Notes: a model not told the origin generated them from the letters alone. Positions 22,236 to 35,010 are shown, numbered from the stretch's first letter. The stretch is 64,000 nucleotides of DNA from Hibiscus mutabilis (GCA_019671005.1 CM033745.1:38919834-38983833); one strand, 5' to 3'. A program made the numbers and translations.

Positions 22236-25200
22236 TGTAATCACTAATTTTGTCCGGGATTGACCCATTTTCTTATTTTGCAATAATGGGCTTGTATATA
22301 TTAGACAATGATAAAATTAGGCTCATGTGTGTTATGATACGTATTAAGTATGTATCATAAGTGTGTGTTTATTATGTATGTCTATTTAAAACATGAACAT
22401 ATATGTGTTGTTTGTCAAACTTGCATGTAATATACAATTGTATGTATGTGTTATTAATATGTTAGTGTGTTTACTATTGTTTTAATATCATTAATGTTTA
22501 AATAGGAGTATGAGTATATATATTGTATGCGTGTGAGTAGGTATTAATGTTTGTATTATGTGCAAGCACATTTGGTTATATATGTGTATGTGTTTATTGC
22601 ATGTGATAGTAATATATATGTTAGTGTGTATGTACATATGTATTATAAGTGTATGTATTGATATTTGTATATCATGTAAGGATATTTGTTTATATAATGT
22701 TATCATATTATAAAGAGTGGGTTTACAAGTAATTAAAAAGATAATAAAAAAATAGATCCAATAAATAATTAAAACCCTATGTTTATATAAGTCCAGGTCC
22801 ATTTACATATCCATTAAAGCCCAAAAACTATTAATACATGTTATCTGGCCCAACAAGCCCAGCCCTAAGTCTGATAACTACTTAAAAAGAAAAACCCTAA
22901 TTTGTTCTATCCTCTACGCAACCAAATTTGGACCGTTGGATCAAGAGCTACTGATCGAACGGTCCAGATCGAATGGAGATCCTTCAACTTCTCGCGCGCC
23001 ATGTGTCATCATCCAGCGCTGCCACGTCAACCATCAGGTGTAATCTGGGCCGTCTATTCTAGAAGAGATCTCAGCCGTTGGATTAGATATGATCCAACAG
23101 CCCAGATCGGGCCAGACCGATCGAATCCCGCGCGTGCAGCCTACGCTCTGACCGTTTAGCTTCTTCACGCGCCCATGCGCCGGCACCGGTTCATCCCCTC
23201 ATCCGCATGACCACATCACTGGGATTTCCTCTGCCACCACCAACTCTCCCAACCACCGAACAACAGAAAAAACATAAAAAAGGGGAAATCAGAACATCAT
23301 CATCCACAGTGACAACATTTAATGTTTGCTTAAATAAGTAAACAATAGGATCAATAGGCAATGAGTAATCTGAGATAGATATAGAGCAATGTAATCAACC
23401 ACATGTAACAGAAGCGTTTCGAACGGAAAAATCCAGAAGCAAATAAAAAAGCAAAAGCCTTTCAAGGTACCTCTTTTTTCTCATATATTCGAAACATGCA
23501 TAAACATATATATATATATATATATAAAAAGAGGCATAAGACTAGGGTTTACCCTCTCGCCGCCATAGCTCCACCGTTGATAAACTTTGGCTTCCTCAAG
23601 GCCGAATGAGTGAAACAGTGTGAGTGTAAGAAGGCATAAATCTTATTTTCGCTTTGGTTTTTTAGGGTTTTAACTGGAAAAAAGGTGTTTTTGTGGGCGA
23701 TTTAGGTTCGCCGGCCGCCGCTTGGCGGCGGTCGACACGACTGAGGGATGGCCGATTTTTGGAAAACATGGCGGAGGAGGACGCCATAATCTGGGTTCAT
23801 GATGAACCCAAATGAACTTAAAGAACAAGATGATAGCGTTTTGGGGGAGGATGTTATAACAGAAAAAATGGCTAAAATGATTAGATGTTCGGATAAAAGA
23901 GGGATTTATAGTGTTATAATTTTTAAAATGGTATAATTACATTTTAAGGACCTCCACCCTAAAATAATTGCGCCAGAGGGGCTTTCGCATGGTCCAATTA
24001 CATAATTAGTCATTCTGCATGGTCTAATTACAAGGGGAAGCCATTATGCCTTTGTAAATCACGCTCCGGGTCCTCGAATTTTTTGTTTATTTTCGATTTC
24101 GCCCCTGTATAACCAATTTTATGTTTTTAAATTTTGGCCCTTTGATTTTCAATTCACCTAATTTAGTCCCTTTTCAGTTTCAAATTAATTTCTTTTTATG
24201 TTTTTCATGCATTTTTAATTTAAATCTTGTACATTTATTTCTAGCAATTTCACTTTAGTTTTTATGTTAATATTGCTCGTTTGTGATCGTTATTTTGTGG
24301 ATAAAATTAATCGGAATGTCATGCATTAGGGAATAAATGTACATATTTTAGTATAAGATAGAAACCTTAAAAGTGCATTATAAACTTTTGTTTTTTTAGG
24401 GTAAAGTAGAAATTTGTAAAAGAAAATATATATGTATATTCTTAACCCTTAGCATATATTTTTAGGCATAAAATAGAGATTTGTAAAGCATAATATATGT
24501 GTAAATGTTTTGACATATAGAGTATATTTTTTAGCATATAATAGATTTTTTAATATATATATTAGTATATAATATGATGGCTTTGGTATACATAGGAGTA
24601 TATATATTAAGTAATACAATGTGCATTTAGTTATATAACATAGCCCTCTAATATATAACAATAATAGTTCTTAAAATATAATGTATATTATGTTTTTTTA
24701 TGTAGCTTTCATAAATTCATATATATAATATGGTTTTGAAATATAATATATACATAGAACATATAATGTATATACGACTTTCAATATATGCACATAATAT
24801 AATTTTCTAAATATATATAATATACTTTTAGTATGTAATCTATGATTTTAAAAAGTTTATTTGTATCTTTCGTAAATATGTTACCTTTAAATACATGTTT
24901 TTTATATAATTTTATTTTAATACAATATATAGTTTTTGAAGGTATACAATATACATAGTTTTATAAAGGTTATAATATTTGTAGTTTTCAAAGTTTATAA
25001 TTTAATTTTACATTATATTTTGTAATATATGTATAAAATGTTTTGGTCCCTTTGTTGTTGGGCTTAGCTTTGGTGGGCCTTAGGGAAATAAGGATTTAGA
25101 TTAAATTAGACCAATGAACTCAACTAATCTATATCGTGTGCTTGTCTTATACTGGCACGATCCTAGAATCAAATTAGCCTTAGGTTTTTTAGAGCCTTAG

Positions 25201-26187
25201 TTAGATTAGGGTTCAGATTAATTTAGTGAATTTAAATTTATCCTTGGCTTATTGGGGTAAATGTTAAATTCATTAAATTAATTGAACATTTCTTAATTAC
25301 TTTGGGGGAAAAATCAATTTTAAGTTTAACTTAGCATTAAATTACAAACTAGTCACCATAATTTAGGGTTTCTAGTTTTCAGGGCTAATTAATTTAGGGT
25401 TAAATATTAGAGTCATCTAATTAATAGATAGATCACTAATTGGGCTTTCTATTGAATTGGGTCTTCTTTTGTGTGCTTATACTTATGCCCGTGAAAAGGG
25501 AGGTACTTATTAATTCCAATATTTGTATCGTAACAGTCCGAGCTTAAATGATGCTGACCAAATATTCGGATTAATCCTTAACATCCCGAGGTAAAATGGG
25601 TCAAAAATTAACAAAATCATCGTATAATGCTTAAGCGCTTGCATCATGCATAAAGGTGACGTACGGAAGTCGAACCATGAATTAACACGATAGTCGTGCT
25701 TATTCGATGTCGGTTTAATCTGTGGTCTGATGTATCGTCAACCTTATTAATTAAATGTCCAATTAATTTGAATCCATCAATTCGATAATGCCCGTACAAT
25801 CAAGGTTAATTTTCATCTAAAAACTCCAAATTAAATTCAATATGGATCTCAATGAATTTTATCCTTTTAAAAGCAACAAATATTTTGGTACCGATCTCTG
25901 GGCGTGATGGGGGTGCTAATCCTTTTCCACACGTAACCAACTCCCGGACCCTTTCAAATCAAATCTCTGGCTTCCCAGGGTGCCTAGCCTACCTTACTAA
26001 AATGGCCGGTGGCGACTCCAAATTTTCATCATTTTCAAAAATTTAAGGTTTTCAAAAGAAATTCTCAATCTCCCAAAATATTTTCATTAATAATTTAGGT
26101 GATAATTAGTAGCCAACTTCTTTTTTAAACAAATACCCTAACGCAACAATTCTTTTTTTTCAAAGAGGAAGAGAAAAGGTCGCTACA
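22236..26187 (+). repeat. 5' LTR of element 1
   Basis: 3,952 bp, TGTAATCAC at the start and GCTACA at the end, followed by GCT and the PBS. Inside are a TATA box (22784), a GC-rich block with gene-like composition (about 22900-23250), a long TA-rich block (24400-25050) and a conserved terminal block (25850-26060) that also occurs in related LTRs of this window. The short frames inside (such as 25852-26046) are repeated in the other LTR and are not genes. Confidence 0.92.
22784..22790 (+). promoter_or_regulatory. Candidate LTR TATA box
   Basis: TATATAA at 22784, and the same motif in the same context in the 3' LTR at 40649. A C- and T-rich, then GC-rich region follows about 100 bp downstream, as expected near a transcription start. 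Promoter role is inferred. Confidence 0.5.
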
Positions 26188-26190
26188 GCT

Positions 26191-26208
26191 TGGCGACTCC
26201 GCTGGGGA
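26191..26208 (+). other. Primer binding site, tRNA-Arg type (element 1)
   Basis: TGGCGACTCCGCTGGGGA three bases after the LTR end, identical to the site in element 2. Complementary to a tRNA 3' end of the tRNA-Arg type. Confidence 0.82.
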
Positions 26209-26919
26209 CATTAATGTTTTTTTAAATAAACAAAAAAGAGTTAGGCCAAAGGAAAACTTGTGCTTTTAAATAATGAAAATTATTGGGATTTTAATTGGTT
26301 TTAACCAGGATGATCTTTTTTTGAAAATGTGATCGAGATTTCATGGGCTTTGATAATTGGTAGTCCTCGAATTAATTTTTCTTTTAATTTCTAAGGAGTC
26401 ACCGACATGTGTTGCATCATACCATTAAGCTATATACCCAAGCTCCTTCCCTTAAGTTGGAGTGAAACGCCACATACCCACGTGAGTAGCCCTTAACGGA
26501 TCGGTAATTCGCTTCCGGAATCCACGCCTTTTGACACGTGAGCAGCCCTCCATGTCATAGGTCGTGCTTTCCCTCGAATCGAAACCAATTTGCAAGCTTA
26601 TAATGGGCCAGAATTGGGTTCTTGTTGCCTTAGTAGGAAATAAGATAGGTTCGGGTATCCTTAATTAGAACCAAACCCATGTGTGACAATTTAAGAAAAC
26701 CACCCCTATTAGAGCCATGCGGATAGCCTTAGCGAACTAGAACTCAAGTGATTAGTTTTTTTTTCTTTGTGTAAGCTATTTATGTTTATCTTTTCTTGCT
26801 TTTGTGACTAACTCTTCTCTTTTCTTTCTTTTCATTGTTGTTCTTTTGTTTTGCATATTGTCTTCATATCATAAAGAGCACATTGAGTTCAAAATAGTTT
26901 GAAGTTAAAGGCTAGATTC
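26209..26919 (+). other. Untranslated leader of element 1
   Basis: Non-coding. The part 26450-26720 reappears, inverted, at the right edge of the window (about 63750-64000), which identifies element 3 as a relative. Confidence 0.7.
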
Positions 26920-28998
26920 ATGGGAGACCTAGTTCGTAGCAATGATGAAAAGAACTTCGACATAGAAATATGGTCTGAAGGGGAGCAGTTGCATGAGGGA
27001 GACATTATCCTTGTCGGGTTTAGGTCAACTTTGGCAACCGAGACATTCATGAATACGAAATACAATGACACTTCTGAGCTAAAGACAGTATGGGATAGTT
27101 GGGACTTGGAAACAAGGTGCATTTTCAGAAGAGAATATGGTGACATTGCACGTTTGTTAGATGTTCTGGTAGATCAGGCACTGCTGCAAGCCTTGGTGAG
27201 GTTCTAGAATCCCACCTACAGTTGTTTCACGATCGGTAACTTCGACTTAACTCCCACGATTGAAGAATATCAAGACCTTTTAAATTGTGAGAAGATTGAC
27301 GAAACTCGGGTATACTCGAAGCCTAGTAAGAACAAAGCCTTGCGAGGCAAGCTCAAGAGATTCTCGGACATGTTGGAATCCTGGGTTAAGCTTCAGGTCG
27401 CTACTTGGAACGGTAAGGAGTATCTCTCCGTGTTGTTAATTTACGGGTTAGTGCTTTTCCCCTAGGCACAAGGGCTAATTAATCCGGCAGTGTTAGACCT
27501 GTTTGACTGTTTGAGTGGTGGGACCAATTCGGTGCTTGTGGTTTTAGCCGAAACTTTTTGATCTTTGAGGTTTTGTTGGGAGCATGGTAGGTGTCGTTTC
27601 TATGGTTGCCCGCAGCTTTTGATAGTATGGTTCTATAGTCACCTGTGGTCAGATGCTAATTTCTCGAAGCCTCTCTACAATGGCAGTTTCTCACATTTAG
27701 AAGAATTTATGCGAAAGGAAGATTGACCCACCTGAAGATCTGAGGAAGTTTGTGTAGATATTCTTAGTAACCTAAAAGAGGAAGATGTAGTTTGGAGGGT
27801 TCCGTGGCTTTCTGCGAGGAGTATCCTCTATAGGTGTGGGATACACTCTTGGGTGCCATTACTTGGACTGTGGGGGCACACTGCTTATGCTCCTCTCATG
27901 GTTTTGAGACAATTTGGCTCGAAGCAATTCGTACAAGCTACCAAGGGCTTGAATGAGTTTAATATGAATTATGAGAAGGAAAAGGGCTACAAGGCAGTGG
28001 TGTAAGATGTTTTTTTTGCTTGGAATAACGTGAAACGGGTCAGAATCATGAATGCTATCCACATAACCATCCCCGAGTACGAGGCGTGTAGATTTAGCCG
28101 TGTCAATGACAATATTCCCCAATTGGATCCCGATAGAAAGAGGACAATGGAAGAGAGGTTGGCCACACTTCCTACTGAAGCCGAGTTGATGAGAAAACAA
28201 CTTGAAGAGGAGCAGGAATAGTATCTCAAGCTTGAGGAGAAAGCTCTCCAAGAAAAATTCGACTTTGAGTTGGAGAAGATACAGTTTGAAGGAATGGTTA
28301 AAGGTCTACAAAAGAGAAAGGGTGGATTGGAACTCGAGCTCAAGTTAGAAAAAGAAGAAATTTAGAAACTCAAGAGGTTAAGTAAAAGCAAAAGAGATGT
28401 GGAAGGTGGATTAGGCAAAGGGATAGAGGTCCGACTCAGGGAGGAGAAAGCAAGAGCCGAGAATTATAAAAAGATGTATTGTTAGAATAGAGACCAGGTG
28501 CTCACTTTAACACAAGAAATGAAGAACTTGCACACTTCTTACTCTAGGCAGCTCGAGAAAGAACGTCGCCAAAATGAAGCTTTGAAGGATCAGGTTAAGT
28601 GTCTGGAGAAGTCTCTTTTCAAGCACAAGGGTTTGACTAGCAAGTTAAAGGAAAGAGAGTTAGAGAACCAAGCTTTAGAGGCTCGCATCGAAGAGTTGGA
28701 AACCGAGGTTCAACAGCTCAATGATCATGTGGCAAGTTTTAAGGAAGCAATTCAAGTACGCCTGATGCCGAGTTTGGAGCAACTACATTTCAATGCCTAC
28801 ACCATTTGGAAACAAGAACATGAGTTAGTGCAAGGAATGGTCCAGATGCAAGGAGTTGCCTAGAAGATACAGCTCTTGGCAGAAGACGCTAGTGAACTTC
28901 ATGATTGTGTCGACGATAACTCTGAAGAAGGAGAAAGGATTGTTTGGATTTTGAAAAAGATCATTTACCTCGATACTACCCTGAAGTCATATGTTTAG
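26920..28998 (+). pseudogene. Ogre-type ORF1 protein, broken
   Basis: About 690 codons before gag. The first half is globular (around M-G-D-L-V-R-S, then N-P-T-Y-S-C-F-T, P-T-I-E-E-Y) and resembles the plant DUF7745-like N-terminal domain found in Tat/Ogre ORF1 and related host proteins. The second half (about 28140-28860) is a charged coiled coil rich in Glu, Lys, Leu and Gln. The role of ORF1 in Ogre elements is unknown. At least eight in-frame stops are present, including TAG at 27205, 28219 and 28861. The start is the first ATG of the conserved frame; the frame itself is open from 26899. Spacing to gag is about 245 bp. Confidence 0.8.
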
Positions 28999-29243
28999 TT
29001 GGCTTTCTTTGGTTATTGTACCAAGACCATGTTTCTATTAATGAAAGTCATTTAATGACGATATTTTCCAAACTCAGTGTGGCTCGTTGCATTCATGAAT
29101 AATTCATTTATTTGCATTCTTTGTTTTGTTAACAAATGATTGACTAGAAAGCTTTCTATTTCAGAAACAAAAAAGATTGCATTTTGGTTCTTTAAAATTA
29201 CCATCATTCCACATCCATATCATACATGTTTAGAACAAAGTGA

Positions 29244-30933
29244 ATGGAGGAAGGTTTTGCGAAACTGGAAGCCGATTTATGTAGTCAAATGGAACGAACC
29301 CAAGAGGAATTAAGGGACACCATCCTCAAGTCCTAGCAAGACAGGATGAAGGAAATATCTCAGCTGTTGCAAGCCCAACTAAGGCAAGAGTCAAGAGACA
29401 AGGGTGCCGTCGAGAGCCCTACCCAAAACTCAGGGGATCGCATTTATGCCCAAACCGTCAAGAATTCTCTGCTCATTGATCACTCATCGAATCCTACACA
29501 AGGTGCATCCGCTTCTCATGCTGGTGCCATAACTCAAACTTAACTAGGGGTGACCTTCGAGAATCCTGAGAATATCGGGGACGGCATCCCAGATTTTGAT
29601 GAATTAAAAAAATTGAACCAAACGAAAGCGGAGTTCACTAAGCAACTAGAGGACACTCGGAAAGACCTAGAAGAAAAGCTCCGAGTGAAGGAAGACGAGG
29701 ATGACCCTTATGGGTTAAGTGCTAGGGTGCTCAACCTAGTTCTCGATGTGGAGATCCCATATAAATTGAAGGCTCCAGATTTTGAGAAGTTTGAAGCACC
29801 TGCCGTCTGCTCATATAGTGATGCTTTGTCGGAAGATGGCTGGATTTACCAACAATGAGAAGCTCTTGATTCACGATTTCCTGGACAGCTTAGTAGGGTC
29901 TGCTCTGAGGTGGTACAACCAACTAACTAGGGCTCAAATCAAGTCGTGGAGAGATTTGGCGAAAGCTTTTACTGATCAGTATAAGCATGTAACCGATATG
30001 GTTCCCAACTGACTGCTGTTACAAAGCATGGAACAAAAGCGCAACGAGACCCTTTGTGAGTACGCTTAAAGGTGGCGCGATGTGGCTGCCCAAGTCCAAC
30101 CACCGCTTCATGAGCATGAGATTTTCCCAATGTTCATGGACATGCTAAAATGGGTACTTTATGATCGGCTGATCAGTAACCCTATTAGTAACTTTACAGA
30201 AATGGTCATGACTGGATAACGTATTGAAGCGGCCATCAAGAGCGGAAGGATCGATGGAGGGGATCATTCACGAAAGCAGTTTAAGAAGAAGGATCATGAA
30301 GTGAACAACACCAACGCTTTTGAACAAACCAGGAACTTCACCATCTCCCAGCCACAGGCCCCGTCAGGGATTTCAGAAACTTCAACAAGAGCGAAGATAA
30401 GGGACCTAAGAAGGAAAGGGATGATAGGTCTTTCACGCCTTTGCCAATTACCTATAAAAAACTCTATTCGCAGCTGTACAAGGTCGATCTAGTTCGACCG
30501 TACCACGTTACTCCCTATAACCCACCATACCCGGCTTGGTATAACCCTAATAAACACTACGAGTATCATGTTGATGTCCTAAGACACTCAATTGAGAACT
30601 GTATAGCTTTCAAAAAGTTAGTTCATAATTTGATTCGAATTGGGGTGTTATAGTTGGGGGAGCCCAGTACGGCTAACAATCCGTTGCCGAATCATGAGGG
30701 ACAAGGTTTAAATGCCATTGAAAATGAGTGCACTAAGATGGGTCTTTCAGCAGTTATGCATGGCACGTCTCATCAGTAGGGGAATGGTGTTGGTCAAAGA
30801 AGGGTGCGGCCCGTACTGTGAGTACTACCAATTAGGAGATCATGATATTCAACATTGCGAGGAATTCTGTCATTTACTCCAAGCTATGATGGATGACAAG
30901 GAGATTGAGTTTTTGAGAAGGAGAAAAGAGTAA
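29244..30933 (+). pseudogene. Gag of element 1, broken
   Basis: Starts M-E-E-G-F-A-K-L-E-A-D-L. The core reads N-E-K-L-L-I-H-D-F-L-D, L-R-W-Y-N-Q-L, W-R-D-L-A-K-A-F, W-R-D-V-A-A-Q-V-Q-P-P-L, the Retrotrans_gag signature. The C-terminal knuckle-like motif is at 30805-30870 (C-E-Y-Y...H-D-I-Q-H-C-E-E-F). It forms the particle shell in the family. A frameshift lies near 29800, and stops include TAG at 29335, TAA at 29540 and TGA near 30010. It precedes protease in the gag-pro part of the element. Confidence 0.85.
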
Positions 30934-32633
30934 GAGTTTGAAGTCTGTGCATGAGAAAGTCAAGAAACCAAATACAGTGCGAAAAGACCACTTGTTCTCG
31001 ATCTTAGGACGAGTAAGGCAAGTGAACTGAAAGTGGCTCCCAAAATTATAATTGCTACCCCAAAATCTTTCCTTTTCGAAGACACCAAGATGGTCCCGTG
31101 GAATTACGCCGTGAGCGTCACAATTTTGAGATCGTCCAGTGCTCAAGAGGAAAAGAGAACGATGGAGACAGAACTTGCTCAACCAGGTAGCGGAGAAATA
31201 AGCGATGTGGGGCATCTAACAAGAAATGGCCGATGCTACATTCCAGAAAACCTGAGGGATCCAAAGGAGAAAGGCTAGGAAGTTGGAGCAGGACCCGAGA
31301 AGTTGTTCGGAGAAGACTCACCTTCAAAGATCAAGGAGCCCATCATAGAAACGCAAGCACAAGAGTTTCTAAAATTTCTGAAGCACAGTGAGTATAATGT
31401 TGTCGATCAACTCTGGAAACAACCAACTCATATTTTAGTACTTGACCTGTTACTGAATTCGGAAAAGCATCGTGATGCATTGTTAAAGGTTTTGAATGAG
31501 ACATTCGTTACAAAAGACATCTATGTTAGAATATTAGATTAGATTATCAGTCATATCACCGACGTAAATCACATTACTTTCAGTGATGATGAAATTTCGA
31601 GGGAAGGTACGGGGTCCATCAAGGCCCTGAACATCACCACCCACTGTAAGGGTTATGTGTTACCAGGCGTTTTAATCGATAATGGCTCTGCATTGAATGC
31701 TATGCCATTAACCACGCTACAACGACTACCAATTGATAGCTCGCATATGAAACCATGTTATAATACGGTACAAGCCTTCGACGGGACTCAAAGAGATGTG
31801 GTCAGGAAAATAGAAGTACCCCTGCTTATTGGTCCCACTGAATATGTGGTCGATTTCGTGGTCATGGATATCCAACCATCTTACAATTGTCTGTTAGGAA
31901 GGCCTTGGATACACTTGGCCGACGCCATTCCGTCCTCACTCTATCAAAAGTTAAAGTTTGTCACCGAGGGGAAGTTAGTAATAGTGAATGCAGAAGAAGA
32001 CATCATCGCTTCAGTAACTCCAAATACACCATACATCCCTACTGATGGAGAAACGATGGAGTGCGCCTTCAGAGCCTTGGAACTTATCAATGCTACTTTT
32101 GTTGCTGAAGAAAGCAAGCTTCCATGCCCCAAACTGTCAAGCTGCACTAAGATGATGGTATTCGAAACCCTTGGAAGAGGAGTAAGAAAGAATAAAAGTT
32201 TGGGGAGGAATCTGCAGGGGCGTCTTCGTCCCGTTAGTGTGATTCACAAGGTGGACCACTTTGGACTTGGCTATATGCCTAATTTTCTGCGAAAGAGACA
32301 AGAGTGGAAAAAGAGACAATAACAGAGGAAGGCCAGGTTGAGAGGGGAAGATATTCCTTGGGCTCCCATAACTTACTCAAACTTCAGAGGTATCTTCATA
32401 TCTGGGGGGATCCGAAACCTGGAGGAGGACATCCAAAGGGTAAACCAAGAAGGTGAAAGGCGCCTTCAAGAAGAGCTAATCAGTGAAGCTTTAAAAGAAA
32501 TGAATGTGAACATGATTGGTGACGGGAGCAAGCCTAACTGGTTTCTGGCCAGAATTCGCCCGTGCCTCCCTGGGGAAGAGCTCAACAACTGGACCTTCAG
32601 GGTCGTGCCATCATTCAATAGGAACAAATCAAA
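30934..32633 (+). pseudogene. Gag-pro linker and aspartic protease of element 1
   Basis: The protease is at about 31640-31930: V-L-I-D-N-G-S-A-L-N-A with the catalytic Asp in D-N-G-S, later Y-N-C-L-L-G-R-P-W-I-H, the second conserved block of retropepsins. The segment 31300-31640 leads into it in frame apart from a TAG at 31540. A protein-rich linker of about 700 bp follows, to K-S-K at 32631, where the frame meets a TAA at 32635. That TAA lies inside the predicted intron. The protease would cut the Gag-Pol polyprotein. Confidence 0.85.
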
Positions 32634-32874
32634 GTAATCCCTAGAACCACTCCGTTACTTTGGCCCGAAAGTAACGACATCTTTTGTAAAAAGGGCAACT
32701 ATGTCATATTCATCTGCTTTGAATGAAATATACTATATCTACTTTTTCTTTCTCAAATGGAAAACATGGTATTCATTCCATTCATTATTTACTTACCTAT
32801 TAATTAGTTAATAATTTATTTACATCATAAACTATACCATTCTGTTCCCAATACGCACTTTCAAAATTGTGCAG
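32634..32874 (+). other. Predicted intron between protease and reverse transcriptase
   Basis: A GT (GTAATCC) at 32634 and an AG (TTGTGCAG) at 32874 bound 241 bp of AT-rich DNA. Removing it joins the codon AA|G and makes the gag-pro frame continue into the reverse transcriptase frame, whose first known codon (ATG at 32939) is 63 bases, 21 codons, from the splice. The stop at 32635 is thereby skipped. An intron at this place is a described feature of Ogre elements. One further stop (TGA, 32933) remains in the downstream exon, as part of the general decay. Confidence 0.75.
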
Positions 32875-32875
32875 G

Positions 32876-34000
32876 CCCCTTAATATAAACTATATGAACA
32901 ATGTGGAACCTAATCCTAAAGTAGATTTTGAATGACCCATGTACTTGGCGGAGATAGGGGAAGAAAACGATGAGATTCCTGAGGAGCTGCTAAAAATGAT
33001 CGCCAATGAGGAGAAGCAAATCCTTCCGTACCAAGAGAGGATAGAGACCCTAAATTTGGAGACTGACGAAGAAAAAAAGGAAGTAAAGATCGGGGGCACC
33101 TTATCACCAGAAGTCAAGCAAGGGTTAGTGGAATTGCTTATAGAATTTAGAAACGTGTTCGCATGGTCATACTAAGATATGTTAGGCCTAAACACGGACA
33201 TTGTAACGCACAAGCTTCCCATTAGACCAAAATGCAAGCCTGTTCAGCAAAAGCTTCGAAGAATGAGAACTGACATGTTACTAAAAATTAGGGAAGAGAT
33301 GAAGAAACAGTTCGAGGCTGGATTTTTGGAAGTCTCTAAGTACCCAGAATGGGTAGCCAATATCGTGCCGATACCAAAGAAGGATGGGAATATGCGTATG
33401 TGTGGATTATAGAGACCTTAATAAGGCGAGCCCCAAAAACAACTTTCCTTTGCCCCATATTGATACTTTAGTAGACATACTGTGGGGCATGCGTGGTTCT
33501 CATTCATGGATGGCTTTTCGGGGTATAACCAGATCAAAATGCACCCCGAAGACATGGAGAAAACCACTTTTGTGACTATGTGAGGGACGTTTTGTTACAA
33601 AGTGATGCCCTTTGGATTAAAAAACACCGGGGTGACTTACCAAAGAGCCATGGTAACCTTGTTTCATGATATGATACATAAGGAAATCAAGGTGTACGTG
33701 GATGACATGGTAGCCAAGTCTAAGACCGAGGAGGAGCACATCAAGAACTTGCAGAAACCCTTCCGAAGGCTAAGAAAATATCAGTTAAAGCTCAATTCGG
33801 CCAAGTGCACCTTCGCAGTCACATCAGGAAGCTTTTGGGCTTTGTGGTAAGTCAGAGGGGCATTGAGATTGACCTCGACAAGGTGAAAGCAATTCAAGAT
33901 CTTCCACCACCGCAAACAGAAAAGGAGGTCCAAGGATTTTTATGGAGGTTAAACTACATCTCCCGGTTCATATCTCAATTGACTAATAAGTGTGACCCCG
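32876..34000 (+). pseudogene. Reverse transcriptase of element 1, broken
   Basis: Motifs in order: V-D-Y-R-D-L-N-K-A-S-P-K, F-P-L-P-H-I-D-T-L-V-D, M-P-F-G-L-K-N, and the catalytic Y-V-D-D at 33695-33706. All are typical of Ty3-gypsy reverse transcriptases. A stop separates the N-terminal extension from the domain at about 33174, frameshifts lie near 33400, 33490 and 33830, and there is a TGA at 33571-33573 where the family has Trp. The enzyme copies the element RNA into DNA in the virus-like particle. Confidence 0.92.
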
Positions 34001-34530
34001 TCTTTAAACTGCTCCGAAAGAATAACCTGAGATTCTGGGATAAAGATTGTCAAGAGGCACTAGAAAAGATCAAGAAGTATTTGACTGATCCCCTAATTCT
34101 AGTAGCACTAGTGTCGGATAGACTGTTGATCCTGTACCTGACAGTCTTTGAAAACTCTATGGGGTGTGTACTTGGACAACACAATGACTTAGGAAAGAAG
34201 GAAAGGGCAATCTACTATTTGAGCAAGAAGTTCACCGATTGTGAAACGCGGTACCCGTTGATCTAGAAATTATGTTGTGCCTTAGTATAGGCTACTAAAC
34301 GACTACGGCAATACATATTGTATTATACCACCTGCCTAATTTCCCGAATGGATCCGCTGAAATTTTTGATAGAAGCTCCAGCATTGACCGGGAAGATGGC
34401 CCGTTGGCAAATGCTCTTGTCGGAGTTTAACATCGTTTACGTGAACCAGAAAGCGGTAAAAGGAAGTGTCGTGACAAATCTTTTGGTAAGTCGCGCCTTA
34501 GATGACTATGAACCGTTGGATTTCTAGTTT
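34001..34530 (+). pseudogene. Ty3-gypsy RNase H and connection of element 1
   Basis: Reads L-I-L-Y-L-T-V-F-E-N-S-M-G, then E-R-A-I-Y-Y-L-S-K-K-F, and W-A-T-K-R-L-R-Q-Y, the usual RNase H that follows the reverse transcriptase in this group. A TAG at 34264 breaks it. The first catalytic Asp is not evident; in Tat elements this first domain is reported to have been degraded and replaced by a second RNase H. Confidence 0.78.
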
Positions 34531-34549
34531 CCATACGAAGATTTGATCT

Positions 34550-35010
34550 GTGGTTTAACTGAAGGGAGATTTGTTGCTGAGAAAGAGGGATGTAGGCTCT
34601 ATTTCGATGGGGCGTCAAATGCCCTAGGCCATGGAATATGGGCAATATTAATTTCCCCTAAAGATGACCACTACCCTTTCACAAGTAGGCTATAATTCTT
34701 CTGCACCAACAATATAGCCGAGTATGAAGCATGTGTCATGGGACTCCGAGCAGCCATTGAGAAGAAGATCGAGGTGCTTCAAGTTTTTAGTGATTCTTTC
34801 TTGGTAGTCTACCAACTTCTGAAAGAGTGGGAGACCAGAGATCCGAGCTAATCAAGTATCATGGTCTGATCCAAGATTTGGTCAGAAATTTTGAAGAAGT
34901 TAGTTTCACCTACTTGCCGAGGGAGGATAACCAAATGGCTGACGCCCTGGCCACTTTGGCCTCTGTGTTCAAAGTAAATGGGACAGCCAAAATGAAGCCT
35001 ATCAAGATGC
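34550..35010 (+). pseudogene. Second, archaeal-like RNase H of element 1
   Basis: A second RNase H: L-Y-F-D-G-A-S with the catalytic Asp at 34606-34608, I-A-E-Y-E-A with the Glu, V-F-S-D-S-F-L-V-V-Y-Q with the next Asp, and R-E-D-N-Q-M-A-D-A-L-A. This extra domain is known for the Tat/Ogre lineage and not for most other Ty3-gypsy elements. A TAA near 34693 and a frameshift near 34835 disrupt it. Confidence 0.85.

Noticed and set aside
22491..22802. Ile/Tyr/His-rich minus-strand ORF of 103 residues
   Set aside because: Composition reflects TGTATG-type repeats in the LTR; the other LTR does not keep it open as a gene.
25852..26046. Small protein conserved at 25852-26046 and 43789-43983
   Set aside because: The copies are the two LTRs of one element; similarity is due to LTR duplication, not coding constraint.
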